Positions 8,248-17,285 of a DNA stretch of 64,000 nucleotides are shown here, piece by piece. The notes below the pieces were generated by a model. It saw nothing but the letters and a program-made list of their open reading frames with translations. It was not told the DNA's origin and made no database searches. How positions within the stretch are numbered: the stretch's first letter is position 1; the number at the start of each line of letters is the position of its first letter. The position numbers and the translations under genes were made by a program. The DNA is from Clostridium beijerinckii HUN142 (lineage in GTDB: Bacteria; Bacillota; Clostridia; Clostridiales; Clostridiaceae): positions 124,001 through 188,000 of the forward strand of contig NZ_JHXK01000011.1 in the NCBI RefSeq assembly GCF_000621745.1, given 5' to 3'.

Positions 8248-10428
8248 ATGGATACTTCTAAATTTTCAATTAATGAGAATATAGAACTAGATATAAATAC
8301 CTTAAAAAATACTGTAAATTTTGATGAATTTGTAAAAACACTTCAGAAAAATTTAATCCCGATGGACGAATTTGAGGGATTTAAAATTCGTCCTGGATTT
8401 TATCTAGAAAATGGTGCAGTAGTTATACCAGGAGGTGTTAACTTCACTATCCACTCTCAAAGTGCAACATCATGTAAATTACTTTTATTCAAGCCCGCTA
8501 TGTGTGAACCTTATGCCGTCATTCCTTTTCCTGAATATTACAGAATAGGTAATGTATACTCTATGATAGTACTTGGATTAGATATTGAAGAATTCGAATA
8601 TGCATATAGTGTGGACGGGCCCTATATACCTGAAAGAGGACTAGTTTTTGATAGTAGTAAATATTTACTTGATCCCTACTCAAAAGCAATTGCTGGACAA
8701 AGCGTATGGGGAACGAAAACAATATGTGGAAATCAATATAAATCAAGAGTTGTCTCAAATGATTTTGATTGGGGAAACAGTAAAAGACCTTTAATTCCTA
8801 TGAAAGATTTGATTATTTACGAGTTGCATGTAAGGGGCTTTACTAAGCATCCATCGTCAGAAGTTAATTATCCTGGGACATTTGCCGGATTGGCAGAAAA
8901 GATTCCTTATTTAAAAGAGCTTGGAATCAATGCAATAGAACTTATGCCAATTTTTGAATTTGATGAAATGCTTGATGCACGATATGTTAGGGGCAATTTG
9001 CTTTGTGATTATTGGGGATATAATCCTGTATGTTTTTTTGCGCCAAACACCAGTTATGCTGCTGGAATTGAACGAAATAAAGAAGGCGATGAACTAAAGT
9101 CATTGATAAAGAAATTTCATGAAGATGGAATAGAGGTGATTTTAGACGTTGTTTTTAACCATACTGCTGAAGGCAATGAGTATGGTCCATATATATCTTT
9201 TAAGGGGTTTGATAATAATGTCTATTACATGCTTACACCAGAGGGAAAATATTATAATTTCAGCGGATGCGGAAATACCTTAAATTGCAATCACCCAATT
9301 GTTCATAGAATGATCTTAGATTGCCTTCGTTACTGGGTTACAGAATATCGTGTTGACGGATTCAGGTTTGATTTAGCTTCAATCCTTGGGCGTAATGAAG
9401 ATGGATCACCAATGAATAATCCTCCATTATTGCAAAGCTTAGCATTTGACCCTATTCTTGCAAATACAAAATTGATAGCCGAAGCATGGGATGCAGGTGG
9501 TTTATATCAAGTTGGTAGTTTTCCATCTTGGAAAAGATGGTGTGAATGGAATGGAAAATATAGAGATGATATTCGCAGATTTCTAAAGGGCGATTCAGGA
9601 TTAGCTGCCACTGTTGCTGAGAGAATTACTGGATCTTACGATCTCTATAATCCAGATATAAGAGGCAAAAATGCTTCAGTAAACTTTATTACTTGCCATG
9701 ATGGATTCACTTTATATGACTTATATTCTTATAATGATAAACACAATGAAGAAAATGGTTGGAATAATACAGATGGTGAGAACAACAATAATAGCTGGAA
9801 TTGTGGCACCGAAGGAGAAACTGATAATGAAAATATAATAAATTTACGAAGAAAGCTAATAAAAAATGCTTGTGCTGTTCTTCTTTCAAGTCAAGGGGCT
9901 CCAATGCTTTTATCTGGAGATGAATTTGGAAATACACAGTTTGGAAATAACAATCCATATTGTCAGGATAATGAAATCTCATGGTTAAACTGGGGTCTGC
10001 TATATAAAAATCATGACTTATTTACTTTCTTCAAAAATATGATAAGTTTTCGAAAACGTCATCCTGCAATTAAGGATAGAATTGAGGAAGCACGATGTGG
10101 CTTACCTGCTGTCAGCAAACATGGTATAGAACCTTGGTATTTAGATCCATCAGATGATACTAGAATAGTTGGGATAATGTTTGCAGGATGGAATAAGAAT
10201 GAAAAAGAAGATGACATTGTGTATCTTTGCATCAATGCGCATTGGGAAAAGCAATATATAAAATTACCTGAACTACCTATATACCTAGAATGGCGAATTG
10301 CTGTAAATACGGCTATGCCTTCTGGAAAAGACTTTAATGATTCAATTGATCAGATGCTTAAAGTTGGAGAGGCATTTGAGATAGAACCTAGATCTGTTAT
10401 AATCCTTGTTGGTATAAGTAAAATATAA
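8248..10428 (+). CDS. glgX: Glycogen debranching enzyme, GH13 isoamylase/GlgX type
   Basis: A 726-residue glycoside hydrolase family 13 enzyme that hydrolyses alpha-1,6 branches of glycogen or limit dextrin. An N-terminal CBM48-like beta domain (about residues 45-160) precedes the TIM barrel. The four GH13 regions are visible: DVVFNHTAEG (I), GFRFDLAS with the catalytic Asp (II), LIAEAWD with the acid/base Glu (III) and FITCHDGFTLYDL (IV). The GYNPVCFFAPNTSYA segment is typical of the isoamylase/GlgX subgroup. No glycogen synthesis genes are adjacent; the next gene is fbp, so the area is carbohydrate metabolism. A strong terminator follows. The symbol is by family; an isoamylase-type name would also fit. 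Confidence 0.9.
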   Translation: MDTSKFSINENIELDINTLKNTVNFDEFVKTLQKNLIPMDEFEGFKIRPGFYLENGAVVIPGGVNFTIHSQSATSCKLLLFKPAMCEPYAVIPFPEYYRIGNVYSMIVLGLDIEEFEYAYSVDGPYIPERGLVFDSSKYLLDPYSKAIAGQSVWGTKTICGNQYKSRVVSNDFDWGNSKRPLIPMKDLIIYELHVRGFTKHPSSEVNYPGTFAGLAEKIPYLKELGINAIELMPIFEFDEMLDARYVRGNLLCDYWGYNPVCFFAPNTSYAAGIERNKEGDELKSLIKKFHEDGIEVILDVVFNHTAEGNEYGPYISFKGFDNNVYYMLTPEGKYYNFSGCGNTLNCNHPIVHRMILDCLRYWVTEYRVDGFRFDLASILGRNEDGSPMNNPPLLQSLAFDPILANTKLIAEAWDAGGLYQVGSFPSWKRWCEWNGKYRDDIRRFLKGDSGLAATVAERITGSYDLYNPDIRGKNASVNFITCHDGFTLYDLYSYNDKHNEENGWNNTDGENNNNSWNCGTEGETDNENIINLRRKLIKNACAVLLSSQGAPMLLSGDEFGNTQFGNNNPYCQDNEISWLNWGLLYKNHDLFTFFKNMISFRKRHPAIKDRIEEARCGLPAVSKHGIEPWYLDPSDDTRIVGIMFAGWNKNEKEDDIVYLCINAHWEKQYIKLPELPIYLEWRIAVNTAMPSGKDFNDSIDQMLKVGEAFEIEPRSVIILVGISKI

Positions 10429-10439
10429 ATTTATAAGAT

Positions 10440-10474
10440 AATAAGAGCCTAATTTACTTTAAGCTCTTATTTTA
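10440..10474 (+). terminator. Intrinsic terminator of the debranching enzyme gene
   Basis: AATAAGAGC (10440-10448) pairs with GCTCTTATT (10463-10471), followed by further T bases, 12 bases after the stop codon. Confidence 0.85.
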
Positions 10475-10554
10475 TTAATATTATTGTTTATTATCAAACC
10501 TTCTTCTATAATTTAATTAGTTATAGAATTTTTAATAATAACAAAGGAGATGTA

Positions 10555-12549
10555 ATGATGCAAAAATACAGTTTATCAACTGATGAAATATCTGACAACT
10601 TACGCTATTTAGAATTGCTTTCTAAACAATATCCAACAATTAATGAAGCATCTACTGAAATAATAAATCTGCAAGCAATTTTAAATTTACCAAAAGGAAC
10701 TGAACACTTTCTCACTGATATCCACGGAGAATATGAACCTTTCGTCCATGTATTAAAAAATGCATCAGGGGTCATAAAAAGAAAAATTGAAGATCTTTTT
10801 GGCAATAGCTTGATGCAAAGTGAGAAAAAAAGCTTAGCAACCCTTATATATTATCCTGAGCAAAAGCTAGAGATAGTATTGAAGCAAGAAGAAAATATAG
10901 ATGATTGGTACAAAATAAATTTATACAGGTTAATTGAGATATGCAGATACGTTTCTTCTAAGTATACACGTTCAAAAGTAAGAAAAGCTCTTCCAAAAGA
11001 TTTTACTTACATAATTGAAGAACTCTTACATGAACAACCTAAAGGAATAGATAAATATGAATATTATGAACAAATTATTAGAACTATTATAGATACAGAT
11101 AGGTCAAAGGAATTTATAGTTGCTCTTTCTAAATTGATACAAAGGCTTGTTATAGACAGACTTCATATTTTAGGAGATATATTCGATAGAGGCCCTGGTG
11201 CCGATATTATTATGGATACTTTAGTTGACTATCATTCTGTTGACATTCAATGGGGAAATCATGATATTTTATGGATGGGTGCTGCCTGTGGTTCAGATGT
11301 ATGTATTGCTAATGTTATAAAAAATTCTCTAAAGTATGCTAACTTAGATACTTTAGAAAATGGATACGGAATTAACCTACTGCCTCTCGCAACTTTTTCT
11401 ATGGACTTTTATAAGGATTATCCATGCGATATCTTCCTACCCAAGATAGATTGTGATAAAAAATATAGTATTAATGAAATCAATTTAATAGCTCAAATGC
11501 ATAAGGCTATAGCTATAATATTATTTAAACTTGAAGGTCAGGTGATTTTAAGGCATCCTGAATTTAATATGAATCACAGGCTTTTATTAAATAAAATTAA
11601 TTATGACGAAGGAACTATTAGCTTAAATGGTAAAACGTATAAATTGAAAGATTCATTTTTTCCTACTATAGATCCTAAGAATCCATATGAACTTACTCCT
11701 GATGAGAAAGAATTAATTGATAAGTTAAAATCCTCTTTTATTAATAGTGATAAATACAATAAGCATGTTAGATTCTTATATTCAAACGGTAGTTTGTATT
11801 TAAAATTTAATTCCAATCTATTATATCATGGATTCATACCATTAAATGAAGATGGAAGCTTTAAAAAAGTAAAAATAGCTGATAAAGAATATAAAGGCAA
11901 GGAACTTTTAGATAAATTAGATATGCTAGCAAGAGAGGCCTATTTTTCCAAAGACAAAGATGATTCAGATAATAAAGAAGATATAATGTGGTATCTATGG
12001 TGTGGTGCTTCTTCACCATTATTTGGTAAGGATAGAATGACAATATTTGAACAATATTTTATTGAAGAAAAAGAAACTCATTATGAAAATAAAGATCCTT
12101 ACTTTAGCTTAAGAGATAATGAAGATATCTGCAAAAAAATACTAAAGGAATTTGGACTTAGTTCATCTGAATCTCATATAATAAATGGACATATGCCCGT
12201 TGAAGAAAAAAATGGAGAAAGTCCTATAAAAGCAAATGGAACTCTACTAGTTATAGATGGAGGTTTTTCAAAAGCATACCAACATAAAACTGGACTAGCT
12301 GGATATACATTAATATATAACTCTTTTGGGCTTCAACTAGTATCTCATCAGCCATTCGAATCTACAGACGCTGCTATAAAAGAAGAAACCGACATACTAT
12401 CCACAACTCTTCTACTAGAACAAGTTGTAAATAGGAAAAGAGTTGGAGATACTGATGTAGGTGTAACTCTAAAGCAGCAAATAGAAGACTTAAAGATGCT
12501 TCTTAACGCCTATAGAAAAGGACTAATAAAGCAGCAAAATAAAATTTGA
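10555..12549 (+). CDS. fbp: Fructose-1,6-bisphosphatase, class III
   Basis: A 664-residue enzyme of the Firmicutes-specific class III family, which removes the 1-phosphate of fructose-1,6-bisphosphate in gluconeogenesis. It is a metallophosphoesterase: [10 protein letters not shown] near residue 60, [13 protein letters not shown] near 205, [14 protein letters not shown] near 230 and [13 protein letters not shown] near 545 supply metal and phosphate ligands. Length matches the family. AAAGGAG precedes two adjacent ATG codons (10555 and 10558); either may be used. The gene has its own terminator and sits between the debranching enzyme and a DeoR-type sugar regulator. Confidence 0.96.
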   Translation: MMQKYSLSTDEISDNLRYLELLSKQYPTINEASTEIINLQAILNLPKGTEHFLTDIHGEYEPFVHVLKNASGVIKRKIEDLFGNSLMQSEKKSLATLIYYPEQKLEIVLKQEENIDDWYKINLYRLIEICRYVSSKYTRSKVRKALPKDFTYIIEELLHEQPKGIDKYEYYEQIIRTIIDTDRSKEFIVALSKLIQRLVIDRLHILGDIFDRGPGADIIMDTLVDYHSVDIQWGNHDILWMGAACGSDVCIANVIKNSLKYANLDTLENGYGINLLPLATFSMDFYKDYPCDIFLPKIDCDKKYSINEINLIAQMHKAIAIILFKLEGQVILRHPEFNMNHRLLLNKINYDEGTISLNGKTYKLKDSFFPTIDPKNPYELTPDEKELIDKLKSSFINSDKYNKHVRFLYSNGSLYLKFNSNLLYHGFIPLNEDGSFKKVKIADKEYKGKELLDKLDMLAREAYFSKDKDDSDNKEDIMWYLWCGASSPLFGKDRMTIFEQYFIEEKETHYENKDPYFSLRDNEDICKKILKEFGLSSSESHIINGHMPVEEKNGESPIKANGTLLVIDGGFSKAYQHKTGLAGYTLIYNSFGLQLVSHQPFESTDAAIKEETDILSTTLLLEQVVNRKRVGDTDVGVTLKQQIEDLKMLLNAYRKGLIKQQNKI

Positions 12550-12560
12550 TTAAGTTTAGT

Positions 12561-12597
12561 GAGAATAAATTAAGTTAATAATTTATTCTCCTTTTTT
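12561..12597 (+). terminator. Intrinsic terminator of fbp
   Basis: GAGAATAAATTA (12561-12572) pairs with TAATTTATTCTC (12579-12590) and is followed by a run of six T. The stem is also close to the end of the convergent DeoR-type gene, so it may serve both. Confidence 0.88.
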
Positions 12598-12603
12598 ATA
12601 AAC

Positions 12604-13353
12604 TTACACTATCTCAATAATGGTTCCTGAATCTTTCATTCTTTTTTTTATATTCTGGGGTGGCTCTTTTGTAGTTATTAATAAATCTATTCTATCAAAG
12701 GAAATAGCTTTAAATGTACTGGAATTAAGGAACTTTTCACCATCAGCTATAACACATACAAAAGTGCTTCTTTCTGCTACCTTTCTCTTTATATATGAAT
12801 CTTCAAAATCAACTACATAAATTCCATCTTCACTAACTGCTGCAGCACCCAAAAATGCTATATCGAAATGTATATCTTCAATTTGATTTATTGTTCCACT
12901 ACCATATAAAAAACGATTTTTATGTTGCAATTTCCCCCCCAACAAGTGAACGTCGCATCTTTTTTCAGCAAGAATCTCCATATTGTCCAAAGAATGTGTA
13001 TATATAGAAATGTCATCTGTAACACATTGGCATAACGCTTCAATAGTAGTAGATACATCAAAAAAACATACTTGATTAGTTGACATATATTTGGCTGCAT
13101 ATTTACCCAATTTTATTTTTTCTTCAGAATTTATAGATAAGCGGCTCTTATAATCCTTAATTTCAGTTCTTATAGACGGAACTGCAATTCCTCCATGAGT
13201 TCGGATAGCAACTCCTTCGTCTACTAATCTAACAATATCTCTTCTAGCAGTATCCCTAGATATATTGAATGTTTCCATTATTTCTTTATTAGATAACACA
13301 GTCTTTTCTCTAAGTATATTTAATATTTCATATAATCTTTCTTCTTGATACAT
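12604..13353 (-). CDS. DeoR/GlpR family transcriptional regulator
   Basis: A 249-residue regulator. The N-terminal DeoR helix-turn-helix (residues 1-57) has LSNKEIMETFNISRDTARRD followed by the wing RTHGGIAV. The C-terminal sugar-phosphate sensor domain (about 70-245) shows the family's FFDVSTTIEAL, LLGGKL and FLGAAAVSEDGIYV segments. Such repressors usually respond to a phosphorylated sugar and control sugar uptake genes. It is divergent from a HAD phosphatase gene, its most likely local target. The GTG at 13368 is inside the ribosome site AAAGGA, so ATG 13353 is preferred. Confidence 0.9.
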   Translation of the reverse strand: MYQEERLYEILNILREKTVLSNKEIMETFNISRDTARRDIVRLVDEGVAIRTHGGIAVPSIRTEIKDYKSRLSINSEEKIKLGKYAAKYMSTNQVCFFDVSTTIEALCQCVTDDISIYTHSLDNMEILAEKRCDVHLLGGKLQHKNRFLYGSGTINQIEDIHFDIAFLGAAAVSEDGIYVVDFEDSYIKRKVAERSTFVCVIADGEKFLNSSTFKAISFDRIDLLITTKEPPQNIKKRMKDSGTIIEIV

Positions 13354-13605
13354 AAAATGTCCTTTCACCCTTACCTATCTTTTTAATTACATACTATAAT
13401 AAATTATATTTTAAAATAGTCATTTGTCAATTTTTTCATGAATGCCAATGTTCATTAATTTTCCTAAACTTAGATATTCATGCTTTTCCTTGAATTGGTA
13501 GCTTTCTTATGCTAAACTCACAATATATAAATTACTTGTAATATAAATTCTATCTTAATACTTATTTTATAGAAATCTTCTATCTTATATAAAGGGGCGC
13601 AATAA

Positions 13606-14445
13606 ATGAATAAAAGAATATTATATGTAACAGATTTAGATGGTACCTTATTAAATTCTAATGGAGCAGTTTCACAAACATCATTAAAAATTTTGAATGA
13701 ACAAATAGAAAAAGGTACATTGTTTAGCATTGCAACTGCACGAAACCTTCAGGCTGCAAAAAGATTGATAAGTGAAATCCCCATTAATATTCCTATCATA
13801 CTGAATAACGGTATAGGATTTTATGATTTAAATAAAGAGCAATATCTAAAAATCAATGAATTTCCAATATCTCAGTTAAGTCAGCTAATACAAATATTCG
13901 ATAAATATAAAAGCTACGGATTTATGTACGCATTGAAAGATGGAGATATCCACTTCATATACAATAATCTTGACGACCCATCTGATCTTGAGTATTTTGC
14001 AGAAAGGCATTTATTATACAAAGGTCGTTGTCATCAATATTATAATTTTGCACAAGTTCCAAAGGATGGTTATACAATTTTATATTTTGTTTTGTATGGT
14101 TCTTTTGAACGTATAAAAAATGTTGAAAATTGCATTTTAGATAACCCTATATTAAAATGTGTTCCTAACAAAAATGTATATAAAGATAATTACTTTTTAG
14201 ATATATTTAGCTCTAAAGCATCTAAGGCTATTGCTATAAAGGAATTAAAGGAACTGATTGGTGCAGATGAAGTAATTGCTTTTGGAGATAATTTTAATGA
14301 CATTGAAATGTTAAAATCTGCAGATCGTTCTTATGTTCCTGAAAATGGAATTTCTGAAGCAAAGGCAGTTGCAACAAGTGTTATCTCAAGTTTCGATGAT
14401 GATGGAGTTGCAAAGTTTATTGAAAGAGACACTAACATTAATTAG
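13606..14445 (+). CDS. HAD superfamily phosphatase, Cof/YidA type
   Basis: A 279-residue HAD hydrolase of the IIB (Cof-like) group. Motif I is TDLDGTLLNS with both catalytic Asp residues, motif II lies in FSIATARN, motif III is the Lys of SKASKAIAIKEL, and motif IV is IAFGDNFNDIEML. A large C2-type cap is inserted between motifs II and III. These enzymes dephosphorylate sugar phosphates and similar small molecules; the substrate cannot be read from sequence. It is divergently paired with the DeoR-type regulator, which fits a sugar-phosphate role. AAGGGGCG lies upstream of the ATG. Confidence 0.9.
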   Translation: MNKRILYVTDLDGTLLNSNGAVSQTSLKILNEQIEKGTLFSIATARNLQAAKRLISEIPINIPIILNNGIGFYDLNKEQYLKINEFPISQLSQLIQIFDKYKSYGFMYALKDGDIHFIYNNLDDPSDLEYFAERHLLYKGRCHQYYNFAQVPKDGYTILYFVLYGSFERIKNVENCILDNPILKCVPNKNVYKDNYFLDIFSSKASKAIAIKELKELIGADEVIAFGDNFNDIEMLKSADRSYVPENGISEAKAVATSVISSFDDDGVAKFIERDTNIN

Positions 14446-14475
14446 TAACTTTTAATAAATTTATAAATTCATCAA

Positions 14476-14520
14476 ATAAAAAAGCAGGTATATTAAGAAA
14501 TTTTTCAATGTACCTGCTTT
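14476..14520. terminator. Bidirectional intrinsic terminator
   Basis: AAAGCAGGTA (14481-14490) pairs with TACCTGCTTT (14511-14520). Leftward it is followed by a run of six T for the COG0523-type gene; rightward it can also end the HAD gene. Confidence 0.82.
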
Positions 14521-14552
14521 CATATATTTACTTTATGTCCATTGTTAATTTA

Positions 14553-15491
14553 TTAAAAATAAACTAATTCTTCCTCAAGCTTATCTATTCTTTTGTAATC
14601 TTTAACCACTATATATGGAATCTCCCTTTGTTCTTGTTGTATATATTTTTTATGAATTATACCTTCTAACTCGATCCATTCCTTATCTTTAAAATTAAAT
14701 ACATTACTTGATTGACACAGAATACCTAAAAATGATATATCATCTTCACAGCAAGTCATTGCATTTCTACCAAATGCAAAAACACCTTTAGGATACTTAG
14801 GATTGCTATAAGCAAGACCTTTCACTCTTATATTTTTATCTTCATACTTTTCTGGATATTCTGTTGCATCTAAGTACCAAACTCCATAATCGTAGTCCTT
14901 AAATTCTATTACTTTCTCATGTATATCAAATGGTAATTCTAAGGGGCTGTCATCAATCTCACCATTTTCTAATTCAAACATCATATTTGCTCTTGAATTA
15001 ATAGCTTTTACACTATTTCTAAATTTCAATTTATTTGTATTATCGTTGCAACGGTTAAATATAATCAAATCTGAATTTCTAAATTGTTCTATTAATAAAG
15101 ACTTCATATTATTCATGTAACCTTCAAATGTTGATGCATCAATGGTTGTTATAATTTGAGCAATCTCCCATCTATAAGGAAACTTCAAATTATCGAAAAT
15201 GTCAAATTGCCACATGCCATTGTATTCTATAACAACCTTGCTTGGTTTGTATTTCTCGTTGAATTCTTTTAAAAGTAACTCTGTAAATCCTTCTATATTG
15301 CTGACGCTAACAATATTTACATTGTGATTTTTCAAAAATTCCACTTCATATTCTTCTATGCCATTCTCACAAACAATTAAAAGAATTTTTTCCCCCTCAT
15401 AAAACTCTGGGTCATTAAATATTTCCTTTACAAAAGTAGTCTTACCACTCTCTAAAAAACCAGTAATAAGAAAAACTGGTACATCTGTCAT
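14553..15491 (-). CDS. COG0523/CobW-type GTPase fused to a DUF1980-like C-terminal domain
   Basis: A 312-residue protein. The N-terminal half is a COG0523 G3E GTPase: Walker A GFLESGKTTFVKEI at residues 11-24, VVIEYNGMW in place of the usual E-(P/S)-G segment, and FNRCND near 172 as the base-recognition motif. The usual CxCC metal motif after switch I is missing. From about residue 215 the sequence changes to IRVKGLAYSN...GVFAFGRNAMTCCEDDISFLGILC, which strongly resembles the C-terminal DUF1980/TIGR03943 domain of B. subtilis YcgQ, including its CC-x-DD motif. YcgQ-type proteins and COG0523 GTPases co-occur in zinc-responsive loci, so this looks like a one-chain version. The domain call is from pattern memory, not a search. 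Confidence 0.75.
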   Translation of the reverse strand: MTDVPVFLITGFLESGKTTFVKEIFNDPEFYEGEKILLIVCENGIEEYEVEFLKNHNVNIVSVSNIEGFTELLLKEFNEKYKPSKVVIEYNGMWQFDIFDNLKFPYRWEIAQIITTIDASTFEGYMNNMKSLLIEQFRNSDLIIFNRCNDNTNKLKFRNSVKAINSRANMMFELENGEIDDSPLELPFDIHEKVIEFKDYDYGVWYLDATEYPEKYEDKNIRVKGLAYSNPKYPKGVFAFGRNAMTCCEDDISFLGILCQSSNVFNFKDKEWIELEGIIHKKYIQQEQREIPYIVVKDYKRIDKLEEELVYF

Positions 15492-15540
15492 AAATCAATT
15501 CCTTCTTTCACTTATATTTTTAATTAAATAGAACAAAATT

Positions 15541-15583
15541 GTAGGCGACTTTGGTTAAATTCCGTGTGCTTCGCAGTCTTTTC
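15541..15583. repeat. GC-rich segment resembling part of the 56.8-kb element
   Basis: GTAGGCGACTTTGG near 15542 closely matches GCAGGCGACTGTGG near 56818, and both are followed by a TCTTTTC/CCTTTTC segment, in otherwise AT-rich intergenic DNA. The similarity is short and may be chance or a decayed repeat copy. Confidence 0.25.
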
Positions 15584-15686
15584 TAATAATTATCAATACC
15601 TTAGATTAAAGTTTCGTTTAACGTATATTTTATTTTTATTAGTATAAGCTATTACATATTAAATTCTATGAAAAGAGGTAATGTCC

Positions 15687-15851
15687 ATGAATAGGAAATT
15701 ACTACAAGACTATCAAAAAAGAATCTTATGGATAATTAAGGCCCTAGGTGAGAAAGACTCCTTAAATATTCCTGGAATTGAAGTCGAGGAAAATCCTTCT
15801 TCAGATACGTATCAAAAAGATATTATTATATCGCAAAAAAAAACCAAATAA
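15687..15851 (+). CDS. Small protein of unknown function between two COG0523 genes
   Basis: A 54-residue frame starting MNRKLLQDYQKRILWIIKAL and ending in Lys-rich SQKKTK. AAAGAGG lies 8-12 bases before the ATG. The first half is a likely amphipathic helix and the second half is acidic then basic (GIEVEENPSSD). It has no Cys or His, so it is not an obvious metal carrier despite lying between two metal-chaperone-type genes on the opposite strand. No family recognised. Confidence 0.5.
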   Translation: MNRKLLQDYQKRILWIIKALGEKDSLNIPGIEVEENPSSDTYQKDIIISQKKTK

Positions 15852-15871
15852 TTTCAAATTACTTGCACTCA

Positions 15872-15915
15872 TTAAAAAGAGGAGTTCTATTATCGTCAGT
15901 ATTTTCACTCCTCTT
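15872..15915 (-). terminator. Intrinsic terminator of the His-rich COG0523 gene
   Basis: AAGAGGAGT (15877-15885) pairs with ACTCCTCTT (15907-15915). On the minus strand TTTTT follows. It lies about 50 bases past the stop of the 15962-17062 gene and may also stop the small rightward gene. Confidence 0.75.
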
Positions 15916-15961
15916 CCTAAACTAAACTTTTTAAATAAAGTCAAAATATTTAGCTTGTAAT

Positions 15962-17062
15962 CTATACATCAAACAATTCTTCTATCTCATTCTTATTTAA
16001 ATTTGCACCTATAACGCATAATCTTCCAGTATAATCTGCTATTCCTTCACGTACTTCATACTCACCTGGAACCAAATCAAAGTTTATCCATCCTCCATCT
16101 GAGCAAGGAATTATGCCTTTAGCACGCAATATAATTCCATAATCAAAAGATTCCGATAAAGTTTTTAATATATTATTTATTTCTACTTTGGAAAACTTTT
16201 TAGGTGTTTCCATTCCCCAGCTTGTAAATACTTCATCTGCATGATGATGATCATGTGAATGATTGTCGTGTCCACAACTACACTCATGATCATGAGTGTG
16301 ATGATTATGGTTATGATCGTTACAATTACAATCTATATGATGTTCATGATTATCACATTCTTCCTTAGTATGGTTCTTATGATTATTGCAGCAGCACTCT
16401 TCGCTATGTTGATGATTTTCAGACTTACTATTCTTAACTTCTACTAAAAGCTCTTTTTCAAGGGATTCTTCCTTTTCCATTGCAGATAGAATTTGCTTCC
16501 CATTAATCTCATCCCAGTTTGTTGTTATTATTGTTGCAAAGCTGTTGTGTTCTTTTATTTGGGATACACACACTTCTAATTTTTCTTCTGAAATCTTTTG
16601 AGTTCGGCTTAAGACAATAGTATTTGCATTTTCAATTTGGTTATTAAAGAATTCTCCAAAGTTATCCATATACATTTTGCACTTTACAGCATCAACAACT
16701 GCTGTAAAACTATTAAGTTTAATATCTACTTCATCTTTTATATTTTCTACTGCCTTAATTACATCTGATAATTTCCCAACTCCTGAGGGTTCTATTATTA
16801 TACGTTCTGGTGAATATTTATCTAATGCTTCTTTAAGTGCAACCCCAAAATCCCCAACTAACGAACAACAAATACATCCTGAATTCATTTCTGTTATTTC
16901 AATTCCTGAATTATTCAAAAATCCTCCATCAATTCCTATTTCACCAAATTCATTTTCAATTATCATAAGCTTTTCACCCTGAAATGCTTCTTCTATTAAT
17001 TTTTTAATTAAAGTAGTCTTTCCAGCACCAAGAAACCCTGAAATAATATCTATTTTAGTCAT
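15962..17062 (-). CDS. COG0523 metallochaperone GTPase with His/Cys-rich insert
   Basis: A 366-residue G3E GTPase. Walker A is SGFLGAGKTTLIKKL at the N-terminus, the canonical metal motif is SGCICCSLVGD near residue 65, and IIEPSGVGK marks Walker B/switch II. Between about residues 210 and 275 is a stretch with over 20 His and about 10 Cys (HHTHDHECSCGHDNHSHDHH is one part), typical of members handling zinc, nickel or cobalt. The CobW C-terminal domain (about 285-355) follows. The metal is not determined by sequence; zinc under limitation is the commonest role. Downstream on the same strand is a second COG0523 protein, beyond a terminator. Confidence 0.92.
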   Translation of the reverse strand: MTKIDIISGFLGAGKTTLIKKLIEEAFQGEKLMIIENEFGEIGIDGGFLNNSGIEITEMNSGCICCSLVGDFGVALKEALDKYSPERIIIEPSGVGKLSDVIKAVENIKDEVDIKLNSFTAVVDAVKCKMYMDNFGEFFNNQIENANTIVLSRTQKISEEKLEVCVSQIKEHNSFATIITTNWDEINGKQILSAMEKEESLEKELLVEVKNSKSENHQHSEECCCNNHKNHTKEECDNHEHHIDCNCNDHNHNHHTHDHECSCGHDNHSHDHHHADEVFTSWGMETPKKFSKVEINNILKTLSESFDYGIILRAKGIIPCSDGGWINFDLVPGEYEVREGIADYTGRLCVIGANLNKNEIEELFDV

Positions 17063-17285
17063 ATAAAAAATCCTTTCTGTGTAAACATTGGTTATATATT
17101 CAAACGTTATATCGCGTGGAAATATTTAATGTAGTTTCCAAAAATATTTCATTTTTATCCTACCCTTAAAATCTAATGCTGTCAATAATGATCAATTAAT
17201 AATTTCTTTATTATTGACTGTTTTAATGAATTACTTACGTATAAAATGATAATATTATAAGTAAATTGAAAAAAGGAGTGTTTTC

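Noticed and set aside
16259..16447. 62-codon rightward frame rich in Met/Ile/Thr
   Set aside because: It is the antisense of the His-rich region of the COG0523 gene.
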